Positions 24,501 to 32,000 of a stretch of DNA of 64,000 nt are shown here, one piece after another. The DNA is from Pseudomonas serbica (lineage in GTDB: Bacteria > Pseudomonadota > Gammaproteobacteria > Pseudomonadales > Pseudomonadaceae): positions 124,001 through 188,000 of the forward strand of contig NZ_JAQIYM010000009.1 in the NCBI RefSeq assembly GCF_028823535.1. The letters are read 5' to 3'. Numbering within the stretch: the stretch's first letter is position 1; the number at the start of each line of letters is the position of its first letter. A model generated the notes under the pieces. The model was not told the DNA's origin. It ran no database searches and saw only the letters and a program-made list of their open reading frames with translations. A program made the translations under genes and the position numbers.

Positions 24501-26764
24501 CGTTGATCGATGCCGCCATGGACATCGCTCCCGGCACTTCTCTGCCTCCCCGCTCGACCACCACCGCCCGCTCGCTGACCCGTGCCCGCCAGTTGAAGGC
24601 GCTGGGCAAAGACGCTTCGGCGTTACAGCCGACGACAACGCGCCAGGCACGGCACGTCGCCCAGCGTTTCGCCGGTTACGAGTATGAACGTCCGATATCC
24701 CTCGCCGGGTTGCAACCGGTCGAGCACGGAGTCTATCGCAATGTCTATCGTCATGCCGATGGCGACTTCATCACTCGCCAGGGGCGCATTTTCCAGGTTG
24801 AACTGAGCAAGGACTCACGCGGCTTTAGGCTGAGCGGCACGCACAAGAAAACCTACAAGCAACCGATCGCCCTCGATGACGCAGGCCATTGGGACACCTG
24901 GTTCGGTGTTTACGGATCGACCTTCGAAGGCGGCGGGCTGGGCGGCGGAGGCGTGCTTGGGCATCTGGCGGACACCCTCGATCCGATCTGGCCACAAGCC
25001 ATTCGTGCCCGCTTGCCAGAGTGGTGGCGCAACCGGGTGGTTCGTCGGCATGAGCAACTCACCGCAAAAGCGAACAGCCTTACCCAGCAAATGAATGATC
25101 GAATTCCGACAAGCAATGCCGCTATCAAAACCTACCATGCCAGCTCGCTCGACAAACGCAAGGCAATGCTGTCGTCCGTCGACGCAACGTGTATCGCCGA
25201 CATCGAGTTGGGCATCCGGCAGTATCGGAACCTGGTTGAGTTGCTGCCCCTGGCCAGAGGCAATAAACTAAGTAGAGCACGCGTCATGCAAAGCAATGCC
25301 GCCCACCTGCTGGCAGACCGGTTCAAACTGCGCATTTACTATCTCAATCACCGGATGTCGCCATTGCTGGATGAGATAGATGACTTGATCGAGAAACTGG
25401 ACAATTTGCCACAAGATTCGCTCAAGCAACGCCTGGCCACCCTGGAGCAGATCCGCAGTGTACGGGCGGCCGTGGTCCGGGACATCGATCAGATCGATGC
25501 GTTGATGGTCGACCTTAACACCTGGTACGCACGCATCACCAACAAGGGCGAAAAAGCGACACTCACACCCGAAGTCGAGGAAATGACCGGGCGCTTCAGC
25601 GATGCAAATCTGCTCTATCTGAAAACCGCCCATTTGATGGAAACCGTCAATCGCTTTGACGGCATCAAGGATGTGTCCTGGTTCTACCTGCAACAACAGT
25701 CAGGCAGCCTGCGGGCCAGGGTCGATCGGGCCTTGTATACCCAGCACATGCTATCGCATGGCAGTGGCATCCGGGGCCGCAACCAGGTATTGCAGAACGC
25801 CCTTGCGCTTTACACCCGATTCTTGCGGGAAATGAAAGTCTGGACCACCAGCTACCCGCAACACTTCCATATGGACTCGGTCGAGCAATTGATGGCGGGC
25901 ATCGAGAAGATGGCGGAACGGGCTCGCAAGGGCATTGACCTTCCCGCACTGCCTGCACCGCCCGGGCAGGCCAGGAAAAAAGTCTTCACCACAGAAGATG
26001 AGCAGGTGCTTTTCGGCGTTGAAGAGTGGGTGGAGGCAACCCAGTCACACCGGTACCGTTTGACTGGAAAAGGCAACGTCGAGGAAGTCTGGGAACAAGG
26101 CAGTAACGGCAGGTTCCGCCAGTTGAACGCCCCGGTTGCGCCATCGACGACAGCGCCAACGGATCTGGCGATGCTGGTGGCCGACGCGCGCAAACGCTTG
26201 GACTTGCAGCCGACGTACCAGGCCAAGGTGCAGTCCTATGCCGAGCAAGACATGCTGCCAGTCGACCTGGAACACATGATGGTCAGCGAAGCAGACGAAC
26301 TGACCCGACGCGCCCTGCACATCGAACAATTGGACGCGCAGAACACTATCATTCAAACCCTGCGTGACAAGGCCGGCGAACTCACCACCCTCGGACGTAC
26401 CCTGCGAACCCGGCAGTCGCTGAGTAGCAAAAGGCCTACCGACGGCATGCTCGATGATCTTGTGCGCCAGAATGCAGTGGAGATCCGCAAACCCGACGTC
26501 ATCAAGAACCTCGGCAAGCGCAAGGACGGTCGCGTTGATTACCTGCAGGAATACGAGATCTGGAACCTGAATGCGATACCCGCGAACGTCCTGTGGTACG
26601 CCCACTTTCACTACACCAATGCCACGCCGGTATTCAGGCAATTCGAGAAGGCCCATTTGAAATTACCCGAACACCGTTTTCTGACCCACGCTGACGACGC
26701 CAGCCTGCCCTATGCGGATATCGGCAAACGATCGGCCGCACTGGAACACTTCGAGAGCCTTTGA
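21512..26764 (+). CDS. Giant DUF6543/dermonecrotic-toxin-like protein
   Basis: The protein has 1750 aa. GGAGGA at 21496-21501 followed by nine T residues supports the ATG at 21512. No signal peptide is seen. The long N-terminal part (about 40-900) is alpha-helical and fits the Pseudomonas 'dermonecrotic toxin domain' (DUF6543) group. A hydrophobic stretch (about 949-1010, LGLVPFVGTGIALYDAW and following) could insert in a membrane. A module around 1065-1150 (HADGDFITRQ..GAGHWDTW-type) recurs in the giant protein at 43028. The C-terminus (about 1650-1750, LWYAHFHYTN) has no leucine-rich repeats or NEL domain. Its activity is unknown. Confidence 0.7.
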   Translation: MALDQARIRRSSWMSYITMTERLFPTLPLSSPTAADEFSTLPGNIDQSLLQSALTRWQACQEGLQALLTNAPPDAGATAYWEARAPGTPLSRRDRAVQLYRGHIEAAAQMGFAQRTLSAEQLKPLWLILDSGTEAMRLDDQPIHCEQLALKLSDNTLVKIPAAWVISVGNRQPVEQLLYLPSRPVPVQAFDERSDMEHWLSGQLLVPPELTTRYISFEYTAKSGPLTTGITALFAPGPQASRTGVFAQAPTLESLELIGAFDNVDQSSPFDSLAADIPLALRQSSLRKQLAALETLLGDDGDSDRHRTFNDTLKTLEVAEQAADKAAFALLYRSRVLDLETFNREFGALYQARKNGLQAEARLQRSLDQLDNVQLDMLQAILDPADETDSDVMAASLSLVDQSTGNKTQALDGPFVITRSQALLDPAAPHSLLLYWPGTGGGLQRFANRRELESQLFKIQEQDPELTLKLTKISSDPLLHSLNQQTSHFEEQAAQIRQRHADPAQASAREDELAKLRQTTLAALQVPMNAARLLALAHRLEQSRSAAIASRLPVWLATLSASASAGLKSLVEAYIQAMHRSHEQLESALAPRDAFTRRHLQARLREDFSLTGHFDVQLDLPDSVKLQKQLADGAAPGTPQKLVPVPSASRSRMSLEELAQLNIDNTPSMQLEPLSLRLGFMRVHVSAANESERQALAAGITSTYLRRVLPELDLPQLYEDQIRNTFMGSSSETLFVREHRRECLIEPWRLMLKLQGQCAHLQTQINQDQLQVLTIAIDAQTREAWQAQGKRIVLLPVHLTAGGKDTPNEGPTTLSGVTFIEEQVSKMTLLYLPDSPDGQFLRSYSDLETARRALFNLCLRSEMVSYLAGRALSGNEQAHASRINQAVLKHFDAMIGVGVPWPSTTSLAEHLLNAHMGRLIEAHRDTSRSRNALYLERYALSGSKALNYMKMALGLVPFVGTGIALYDAWSSANKAVTAMINGEVGEGLTEIESVLLALIDAAMDIAPGTSLPPRSTTTARSLTRARQLKALGKDASALQPTTTRQARHVAQRFAGYEYERPISLAGLQPVEHGVYRNVYRHADGDFITRQGRIFQVELSKDSRGFRLSGTHKKTYKQPIALDDAGHWDTWFGVYGSTFEGGGLGGGGVLGHLADTLDPIWPQAIRARLPEWWRNRVVRRHEQLTAKANSLTQQMNDRIPTSNAAIKTYHASSLDKRKAMLSSVDATCIADIELGIRQYRNLVELLPLARGNKLSRARVMQSNAAHLLADRFKLRIYYLNHRMSPLLDEIDDLIEKLDNLPQDSLKQRLATLEQIRSVRAAVVRDIDQIDALMVDLNTWYARITNKGEKATLTPEVEEMTGRFSDANLLYLKTAHLMETVNRFDGIKDVSWFYLQQQSGSLRARVDRALYTQHMLSHGSGIRGRNQVLQNALALYTRFLREMKVWTTSYPQHFHMDSVEQLMAGIEKMAERARKGIDLPALPAPPGQARKKVFTTEDEQVLFGVEEWVEATQSHRYRLTGKGNVEEVWEQGSNGRFRQLNAPVAPSTTAPTDLAMLVADARKRLDLQPTYQAKVQSYAEQDMLPVDLEHMMVSEADELTRRALHIEQLDAQNTIIQTLRDKAGELTTLGRTLRTRQSLSSKRPTDGMLDDLVRQNAVEIRKPDVIKNLGKRKDGRVDYLQEYEIWNLNAIPANVLWYAHFHYTNATPVFRQFEKAHLKLPEHRFLTHADDASLPYADIGKRSAALEHFESL

Positions 26765-26771
26765 ACATAAA

Positions 26772-26800
26772 GGGAGGGCGTGGGTTGCCCACACCCTCCC
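26772..26800 (-). terminator. Terminator of metE
   Basis: GGGAGGGCGTGGG faces CCCACACCCTCCC across a 3-base loop, a 13-base stem with one mismatch. On the minus strand it is followed by TTTATGTT, which suits the end of metE. It also separates metE from the convergent giant gene. Confidence 0.7.
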
Positions 26801-26808
26801 CAGTGGCT

Positions 26809-29121
26809 TCAAGCCAACTGACTGCGCAACTGTCGCGCTGCCGCCACCATGTTCACCAGCGCCGCCTCGGTCTCCGGCCACGCCCGAGTCTTCAACCCGC
26901 AATCGGGGTTGACCCACAAGCGCTCCGCCGGAATCCGTTTCACGGCCTTGCTGATCAACTTGACCATCTCGGCCGTGTCCGGCACCCGTGGCGAGTGGAT
27001 GTCATAGACTCCCGGACCGATTTCGTTCGGGTAGTCGAACGCTTCGAAGGCTTGCAGCAACGCCATGTCCGAGCGTGAGGTTTCGATGGTGATCACATCG
27101 GCATCCATCGCCGCGATGGCCTCGATCACGTCGTTGAATTCGCTGTAGCACATGTGGGTGTGGATCTGCGTTTCATCACGCACACCGCTGGCGCTCAAGC
27201 GGAACGCCTGCACCGCCCAGTCCAGGTATTCCTGCCATTGCGCCCGACGCAGCGGCAGGCCTTCGCGGAACGCCGCTTCGTCGATCTGCACAATCTTGAT
27301 GCCGGCGGCTTCCAGATCCAGCACTTCATCGCGCAGGGCCAGGGCCAGTTGCTGCGCCTGGACTTTGCGCGACACGTCTTCGCGGGGGAAGGACCACATC
27401 AACATGGTCACGGGACCGGTCAGCATGCCTTTCATGACCTTGTCGGTCTGGCTCTGTGCATAGGTGATCCAGTCGACCGTCATGGCTTTCGGGCGGCTCA
27501 GGTCGCCGTAGATGATCGCCGGTTTCACGCAGCGCGAGCCGTAGCTCTGCACCCAGCCGAAACGGGTGAAGGCATAACCATCAAGCTGCTCGGCGAAGTA
27601 CTCGACCATGTCATTGCGTTCGGCCTCACCGTGCACCAGCACGTCCAGGCCCAGACGCTCCTGGATTTGCACGGCGTGGCGAATTTCGTGGTGCATGGCG
27701 TCGGTGTAGTCGTTGGCCGACAGCTTGCCCTGCTTGAACGCCTGACGCGCCAGGCGAATCGACCCGGTCTGCGGGAACGAGCCGATGGTGGTGGTCGGGA
27801 ACGCAGGCAGTTTCAACCGTGCACGCTGTTGCTCGATGCGTTTGGCAAACGGCGAATGGCGCTGGCTGTCCGCAGCACCGATGGCGTTGATCCGCGCCTG
27901 CACCTGGGTCTTGTGGATACGCGGCGACTCGGCGCGGCGGGTCGCAATGGCACGGCTTTCGGCCAACGCGGCTTGTACCCTGGGCGCTTGCGGATCGTTC
28001 AGGGCATCGCGCAGTACAGCAATTTCACCGCATTTTTGCACCGCAAACGCCAGCCAGCTTTTCAGTTCCGGATCGAGTTTGTCTTCGCGCTCCAGGTCCA
28101 CCGGGCTGTGCAGCAGCGAGCAGGAGCTGCTGACCCAGAGGTTGTCGCCAAAACGTTCCTGGGCAAATTGCAGTTGCGCCAGCACCGGTTCCAGCTCACA
28201 GCGCCAGACATTGCGCCCGTTAACCAGCCCCACCGAGAGAATCTTGTAGGTCGGCAGGCGATCGAGCACGTGCAGCAGTTGATCCGGCGCGCGCACCGCG
28301 TCGATGTGCAAGCCTTGCACCGGCAGGCCGACGGCCAGGCCGAGGTTGTCCTGCAGGCCGCTGAAGTAGGTGGCCAGGAGCTTTTTCAGCGGCGAGTACT
28401 GGAGGATGTGGTAGGCGCGTTCAAAGGCGTTTTTCCACGCCTGCGGCAGGTCGAGGGTGAGGATCGGCTCATCGATCTGTACCCACTCCACCCCTTGGGC
28501 CGCCAGGCGCACGAGGATTTCGTTGTAGACCGGCAGCAGGCGGTCCAACAGCTCGAGTTTGTCGAAGTCGTTGCCCTTGACCTTGCCCAGCCACAGGTAA
28601 GTCAGCGGGCCGATGATGACGGGCTTGACGGTGTGCCCCAGGGCCCGGGCTTCGTCGACTTCGTCGAACAGCTGTTCCCAGCTGAGTTTGAACGCCTGGT
28701 CGGCACTGAATTCCGGGACCAGGTAGTGATAGTTGGTGTCGAACCACTTGGTCAGCTCCTGGGCGTATTGCGCCTGGCCGTGCTCGCTGCCGCAGCAGCT
28801 CGCGGTGGCGCCGCGGGCCATGGCGAACAGAGTGTCGAGGCTGGGCAGGCCGCGCTCGTCCCGGGTGCTGTCGAACCGCTCGGGGATCACACCGAACGCC
28901 AGGGAGTGGGTCAATACCTGGTCGTACCAGGCGAAGTCGCCGACCGGCAGCAGGTCGATGCCCGCGTCTTTCTGCAATTGCCAATGGGTGGCGCGCAATT
29001 GGCGACCGACGTTTTGCAGCGACGGCTGGTCGAGGTCACCCTTCCAGTAGGCTTCGAGGGCTTTTTTCAGTTCGCGGTCGGCACCGATGCGGGGAAAACC
29101 AAGGGTGTGGGCTACGGCCAT
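26809..29121 (-). CDS. metE: Cobalamin-independent methionine synthase
   Basis: The protein has 770 aa, close to the enterobacterial length. The C-terminal catalytic barrel carries the zinc-binding His and Cys (IHTHMCYSEF) and the second Cys (VNPDCGLKTR). The N-terminal barrel starts LGFPRIGADRELKKALE. It transfers a methyl group from 5-methyltetrahydrofolate (polyglutamate) to homocysteine in the cytoplasm. It is divergent from metR, its usual activator. The short 107-base gap leaves no room for a cobalamin riboswitch. Confidence 0.96.
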   Translation of the reverse strand: MAVAHTLGFPRIGADRELKKALEAYWKGDLDQPSLQNVGRQLRATHWQLQKDAGIDLLPVGDFAWYDQVLTHSLAFGVIPERFDSTRDERGLPSLDTLFAMARGATASCCGSEHGQAQYAQELTKWFDTNYHYLVPEFSADQAFKLSWEQLFDEVDEARALGHTVKPVIIGPLTYLWLGKVKGNDFDKLELLDRLLPVYNEILVRLAAQGVEWVQIDEPILTLDLPQAWKNAFERAYHILQYSPLKKLLATYFSGLQDNLGLAVGLPVQGLHIDAVRAPDQLLHVLDRLPTYKILSVGLVNGRNVWRCELEPVLAQLQFAQERFGDNLWVSSSCSLLHSPVDLEREDKLDPELKSWLAFAVQKCGEIAVLRDALNDPQAPRVQAALAESRAIATRRAESPRIHKTQVQARINAIGAADSQRHSPFAKRIEQQRARLKLPAFPTTTIGSFPQTGSIRLARQAFKQGKLSANDYTDAMHHEIRHAVQIQERLGLDVLVHGEAERNDMVEYFAEQLDGYAFTRFGWVQSYGSRCVKPAIIYGDLSRPKAMTVDWITYAQSQTDKVMKGMLTGPVTMLMWSFPREDVSRKVQAQQLALALRDEVLDLEAAGIKIVQIDEAAFREGLPLRRAQWQEYLDWAVQAFRLSASGVRDETQIHTHMCYSEFNDVIEAIAAMDADVITIETSRSDMALLQAFEAFDYPNEIGPGVYDIHSPRVPDTAEMVKLISKAVKRIPAERLWVNPDCGLKTRAWPETEAALVNMVAAARQLRSQLA

Positions 29122-29172
29122 GTCGAATTGCTCCTGTAAAAGATGGCGCTATTGTCGACAGCCGAGGCATCA

Positions 29173-29185
29173 TGAGACAAACTCA
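29173..29185. promoter_or_regulatory. Candidate MetR binding site
   Basis: TGAGACAAACTCA has inverted arms TGAG/CTCA around a 5-base spacer, close to the TGAA-N5-TTCA pattern known for MetR. It lies between metE and metR, about 50 bases from the metE start. Confidence 0.5.
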
Positions 29186-29228
29186 ACCTTTTCGTGTTGA
29201 TCACAAGTTTTCCTCATGGAGCCGCCCG

Positions 29229-30146
29229 GTGCTTGAAATCCGTCACCTGAAGACCCTGCACGCCTTGCGCGAAGCCGATAGCCTGGTGGACGCGGCCGAC
29301 CGCCTGCACCTGACCCAGTCGGCGCTGTCCCATCAGTTCAAGGAGCTCGAGGAACGCATGGGCATGCCGTTGTTCGTGCGCAAGACCAAGCCGGTGCGGT
29401 TCACCAGCGCCGGTTTGCGCCTGCTGCAACTGGCCGATGCCACGTTGCCGCTGCTGCGCGCCGCCGAGCGCGACATCGCGCGGTTGGCCGGTGGCACCGC
29501 CGGGCGCCTGCACATGGCCATCGAATGTCACAGTTGCTTCCAGTGGCTGATGCCGACCATCGACCAGTTCCGCGATGCCTGGCCAGAAGTCGAGCTCGAC
29601 CTGGCGTCGGGTTTTTCCTTCGCCCCCCTGCCCGCCCTGGCCCGTGGCGACCTGGACCTGGTAGTAACGTCCGACCCGGTGGAGCTGGTGGGGATCACCT
29701 ATGTGCCGCTATTTACCTATGAAGCGATGCTCGCCGTAGCGAACCAGCACCGCCTGGCCAGCAAAGCCTACATCGTCCCGCAGGATCTGCTCACCGAAAC
29801 CCTGATCACCTACCCGGTGGAACGCGACCGCCTGGATATCTTCACGCGCTTCCTGGAACCGGCCGACGTCGAACCGGCCCAGGTCCGCACTTCTGAATTG
29901 ACGGTGATGATGATGCAGCTGGTGGCCAGCGGGCGCGGCGTGTGCGGCATGCCCCATTGGGCGCTGCATGAATACAGCTCACGGGGCTACGTGAAGGCCA
30001 AGCGCCTGGGCGAGAAAGGCTTGTTTGCAACGCTGTATGCGGCGATCCGGGCCGACATGCTCGATGCGCCCTATATGCGCGACTTTTTGCTGACGGCCAA
30101 GGACACGTCGTTTTCGACATTGGATGGGGTGAGTGCGGTTCGTTGA
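29229..30146 (+). CDS. metR: LysR-family activator of methionine synthesis
   Basis: The protein has 305 aa from GTG 29229, giving MLEIRHLKTLHALRE, the standard MetR start; the in-frame ATG at 29172 would add an atypical 19-residue tail. The N-terminal LysR helix-turn-helix (about 1-60, LTQSALSHQFKELEE) precedes an effector domain for homocysteine. It is divergent from metE, its expected target. Confidence 0.92.
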   Translation: MLEIRHLKTLHALREADSLVDAADRLHLTQSALSHQFKELEERMGMPLFVRKTKPVRFTSAGLRLLQLADATLPLLRAAERDIARLAGGTAGRLHMAIECHSCFQWLMPTIDQFRDAWPEVELDLASGFSFAPLPALARGDLDLVVTSDPVELVGITYVPLFTYEAMLAVANQHRLASKAYIVPQDLLTETLITYPVERDRLDIFTRFLEPADVEPAQVRTSELTVMMMQLVASGRGVCGMPHWALHEYSSRGYVKAKRLGEKGLFATLYAAIRADMLDAPYMRDFLLTAKDTSFSTLDGVSAVR

Positions 30147-30156
30147 AATGCGATCA

Positions 30157-30250
30157 AATGTGGGAGCGGGCTTGCTCGCGAATACGGTTCAACATTCAGC
30201 ATTGAAGCTGACTGATACACCGCTTTCGCAAGCAAGCCCGCTCGCACAAT
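30157..30250. repeat. REP-type inverted pair after metR
   Basis: GTGGGAGCGGGCTTGCTCGCGAA and TTCGCAAGCAAGCCCGCTCGCAC face each other across about 45 bases. It is the same variant as the one after gltL. Confidence 0.85.
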
Positions 30251-30267
30251 TTTTGATCGGGGTGGCT

Positions 30268-30765
30268 TCAGAGTTCGCGCCACATGTGGATCTTGTCGAA
30301 GTACTCCTCCCCCACCCGCACCGCCATCGGCTCCAGGCCAAACTGGACGAAGCCGCAGCGCCGATAGAGGTTTAACGCGGCATCGTTGCCGGCGGTGACG
30401 GTCAGCTTGACCAGTCGCAGATGCGCGTGGGTTTGCGCCTCGGCCAGCACCGCCTGCACCAGCTGCAAGCCGAACCCGCGCTGGCGCACGTCGGCGGATA
30501 CGTACATGCCAAACAGCGTCGCCTTGTGCCAGGCTTTTTCCCGGGGCTCGAAGGCCAGCCCGGCGATGCCCGCCAACCGGCTGTCGTCGAAGGCACCGAG
30601 CACCACATCCTGCTTGCCGGTCAGGCGCGATTCCCACCAGCTCAAGGGCATTGAGGCACGCTCGCGCACGCTGGAGGTGAATGCCTGCGGATGCCGGTCG
30701 TAAGCTTCGAGCGTCATCGTCCGATAGTCCAGCGCGTGGCTGGCATCGAGTCGCTGAATCCACAT
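30268..30765 (-). CDS. GNAT family N-acetyltransferase
   Basis: The protein has 165 aa from ATG 30765, giving MWIQRLDASHALDYRTMTLEAYDRHP. The acetyl-CoA loop is visible as VRQRGFGLQLVQAVLAEA (about residues 98-115), followed by LKLTVTAGNDAALNLYRRCGF, typical of GNAT enzymes. The acceptor is unknown. It starts 2 bases after the LysE-type exporter stop on the same strand, so the three genes NUDIX–LysE–GNAT are likely read together. Confidence 0.85.
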   Translation of the reverse strand: MWIQRLDASHALDYRTMTLEAYDRHPQAFTSSVRERASMPLSWWESRLTGKQDVVLGAFDDSRLAGIAGLAFEPREKAWHKATLFGMYVSADVRQRGFGLQLVQAVLAEAQTHAHLRLVKLTVTAGNDAALNLYRRCGFVQFGLEPMAVRVGEEYFDKIHMWREL

Positions 30766-30767
30766 GT

Positions 30768-31406
30768 TCAGGCCATCCGTTTTTGCTCGAGCATCAGGCG
30801 CAACGCCAGTGCCGACAAGACAAAGCCCATGAAATAGCGCTGCATCGCCAGCCAGGTCGGATTGCTGACAAACCATGAGGCGATACCCGCCGCGAACAGG
30901 GCGATCATCAGGTTCACGCAGAAACTGACGCTGATCTGGGTCAGGCCCAGGACGATGCTTTGAGTAAACACCGATCCGTGCTCGGGGCTGATGAATTGCG
31001 GGAACACCGACAGGTAGAACACCGCAATCTTCGGGTTCAGGGCGCTGGTCAGAAAGCCCATGGTGATCAGCTTGCGCGACGAGTCCGGTGGCAACTGCTG
31101 CGCTTCGAACGGCGAACGGGCACCCGGCTTGACCGCCTGCCAGGCCAGCCACAGCAGGTACAACGCGCCGGCCCACTTCAACACTTCATAGGCCATCGGC
31201 ACCGCCAAAAACACTGCGGTCAACCCGGCCGCGGCGGCGAACAGATGCACGAAGAACCCCGCGACCACGCCGAGCAAAGAGGTCACCCCGGCCTTGCGTC
31301 CCTGGCATATCGAACGGGAGATCAGGTAGATCATGTTTGGCCCCGGTGTCAGCACCATCAACAATGCGGCAGCGGCGAAAATCAGCAGGTCTTGAAGCGG
31401 GATCAT
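30768..31406 (-). CDS. LysE/RhtB-family amino acid exporter
   Basis: The protein has 212 aa with about six membrane helices. The N-terminal signature LMVLTPGPNMIYLISRSICQGRKAGVTSLLGV and the mid-protein GFLTSALNPKIAVFYLSVFPQF are diagnostic of LysE/RhtB exporters, which expel amino acids or analogues. It sits between a NUDIX and a GNAT gene on the same strand. The substrate is not predictable. Confidence 0.92.
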   Translation of the reverse strand: MIPLQDLLIFAAAALLMVLTPGPNMIYLISRSICQGRKAGVTSLLGVVAGFFVHLFAAAAGLTAVFLAVPMAYEVLKWAGALYLLWLAWQAVKPGARSPFEAQQLPPDSSRKLITMGFLTSALNPKIAVFYLSVFPQFISPEHGSVFTQSIVLGLTQISVSFCVNLMIALFAAGIASWFVSNPTWLAMQRYFMGFVLSALALRLMLEQKRMA

Positions 31407-31430
31407 GGGCGAAGTCCCTGGCGTGAATGA

Positions 31431-31865
31431 TCAGGCGGTCGCGATCAGCGAAGCTCGATAAAACGGCAGGATCAGGTCCCGTGTCAATGGTGCCAGAACG
31501 ACGCCACCGTCGGTGGCCGGATCCATCCAGATCACCTCTTCGATCTCGGCGGCCGGGGTGACATCGGCATCGATGGCCAGCAGAAACAGTTCGGCCTGCA
31601 CGACAAAACCCGGCTCATTGGCGGCGGGTGCCGAGAACTGCCCGAGGAAGGTGGCGTGCGTCGGATCGATGACCAGGCCCAGCTCTTCTTCCAGCTCCCG
31701 GGCCAGTGCATGGGCAGGTTTTTCATGGGCCTCGATTTTGCCACCCGGTTGCATGAACGCCTGGGTGCCGCGCTTGCGCACCAACAGGGTTCGGCCGTCG
31801 GGGCCGATCAACAGGGCGGCGGCAATGTGAATAAGTCCGCAGGGTTGGGTAGCAAAAGTCGACAT
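31431..31865 (-). CDS. NUDIX hydrolase
   Basis: The protein has 144 aa from ATG 31865. The Nudix box is GGKIEAHEKPAHALARELEEELGL (about residues 41-64), with the REx2EE core intact. It probably hydrolyses a nucleoside diphosphate-linked substrate or sanitises oxidised nucleotides. A longer open frame upstream has no good start signal and crosses a REP half. Confidence 0.88.
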   Translation of the reverse strand: MSTFATQPCGLIHIAAALLIGPDGRTLLVRKRGTQAFMQPGGKIEAHEKPAHALARELEEELGLVIDPTHATFLGQFSAPAANEPGFVVQAELFLLAIDADVTPAAEIEEVIWMDPATDGGVVLAPLTRDLILPFYRASLIATA

Positions 31866-31924
31866 GAAAAAGGCCTTTTGACTCAAAAAGGTCATTATAT
31901 TCAACATTGATGCTGGCTGACCCA

Positions 31925-31954
31925 CCGCTTTCGCGAGCAAGCTCGATCCACAGT
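31925..31954. repeat. Single REP half-element
   Basis: CCGCTTTCGCGAGCAAGCTCGATCCACAG is one arm of the GTGGGAGC-type REP, without its partner. It lies between the NUDIX gene and the FMN protein gene, whose promoter must lie within 31866-32000. Confidence 0.65.
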
Positions 31955-32000
31955 GGTTTTTGCATCGCAAATTTTTTCAGTCCGAACCCAAGGAAACCGT

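Noticed and set aside
27154..29139. Long open frame antisense to metE
   Set aside because: It is the mirror of a high-GC gene, with atypical composition and no ribosome site; metE is well supported.
29122..29228. Cobalamin riboswitch before metE
   Set aside because: The gap is only about 107 bases and lacks the B12-box type sequence; MetR control explains the layout.
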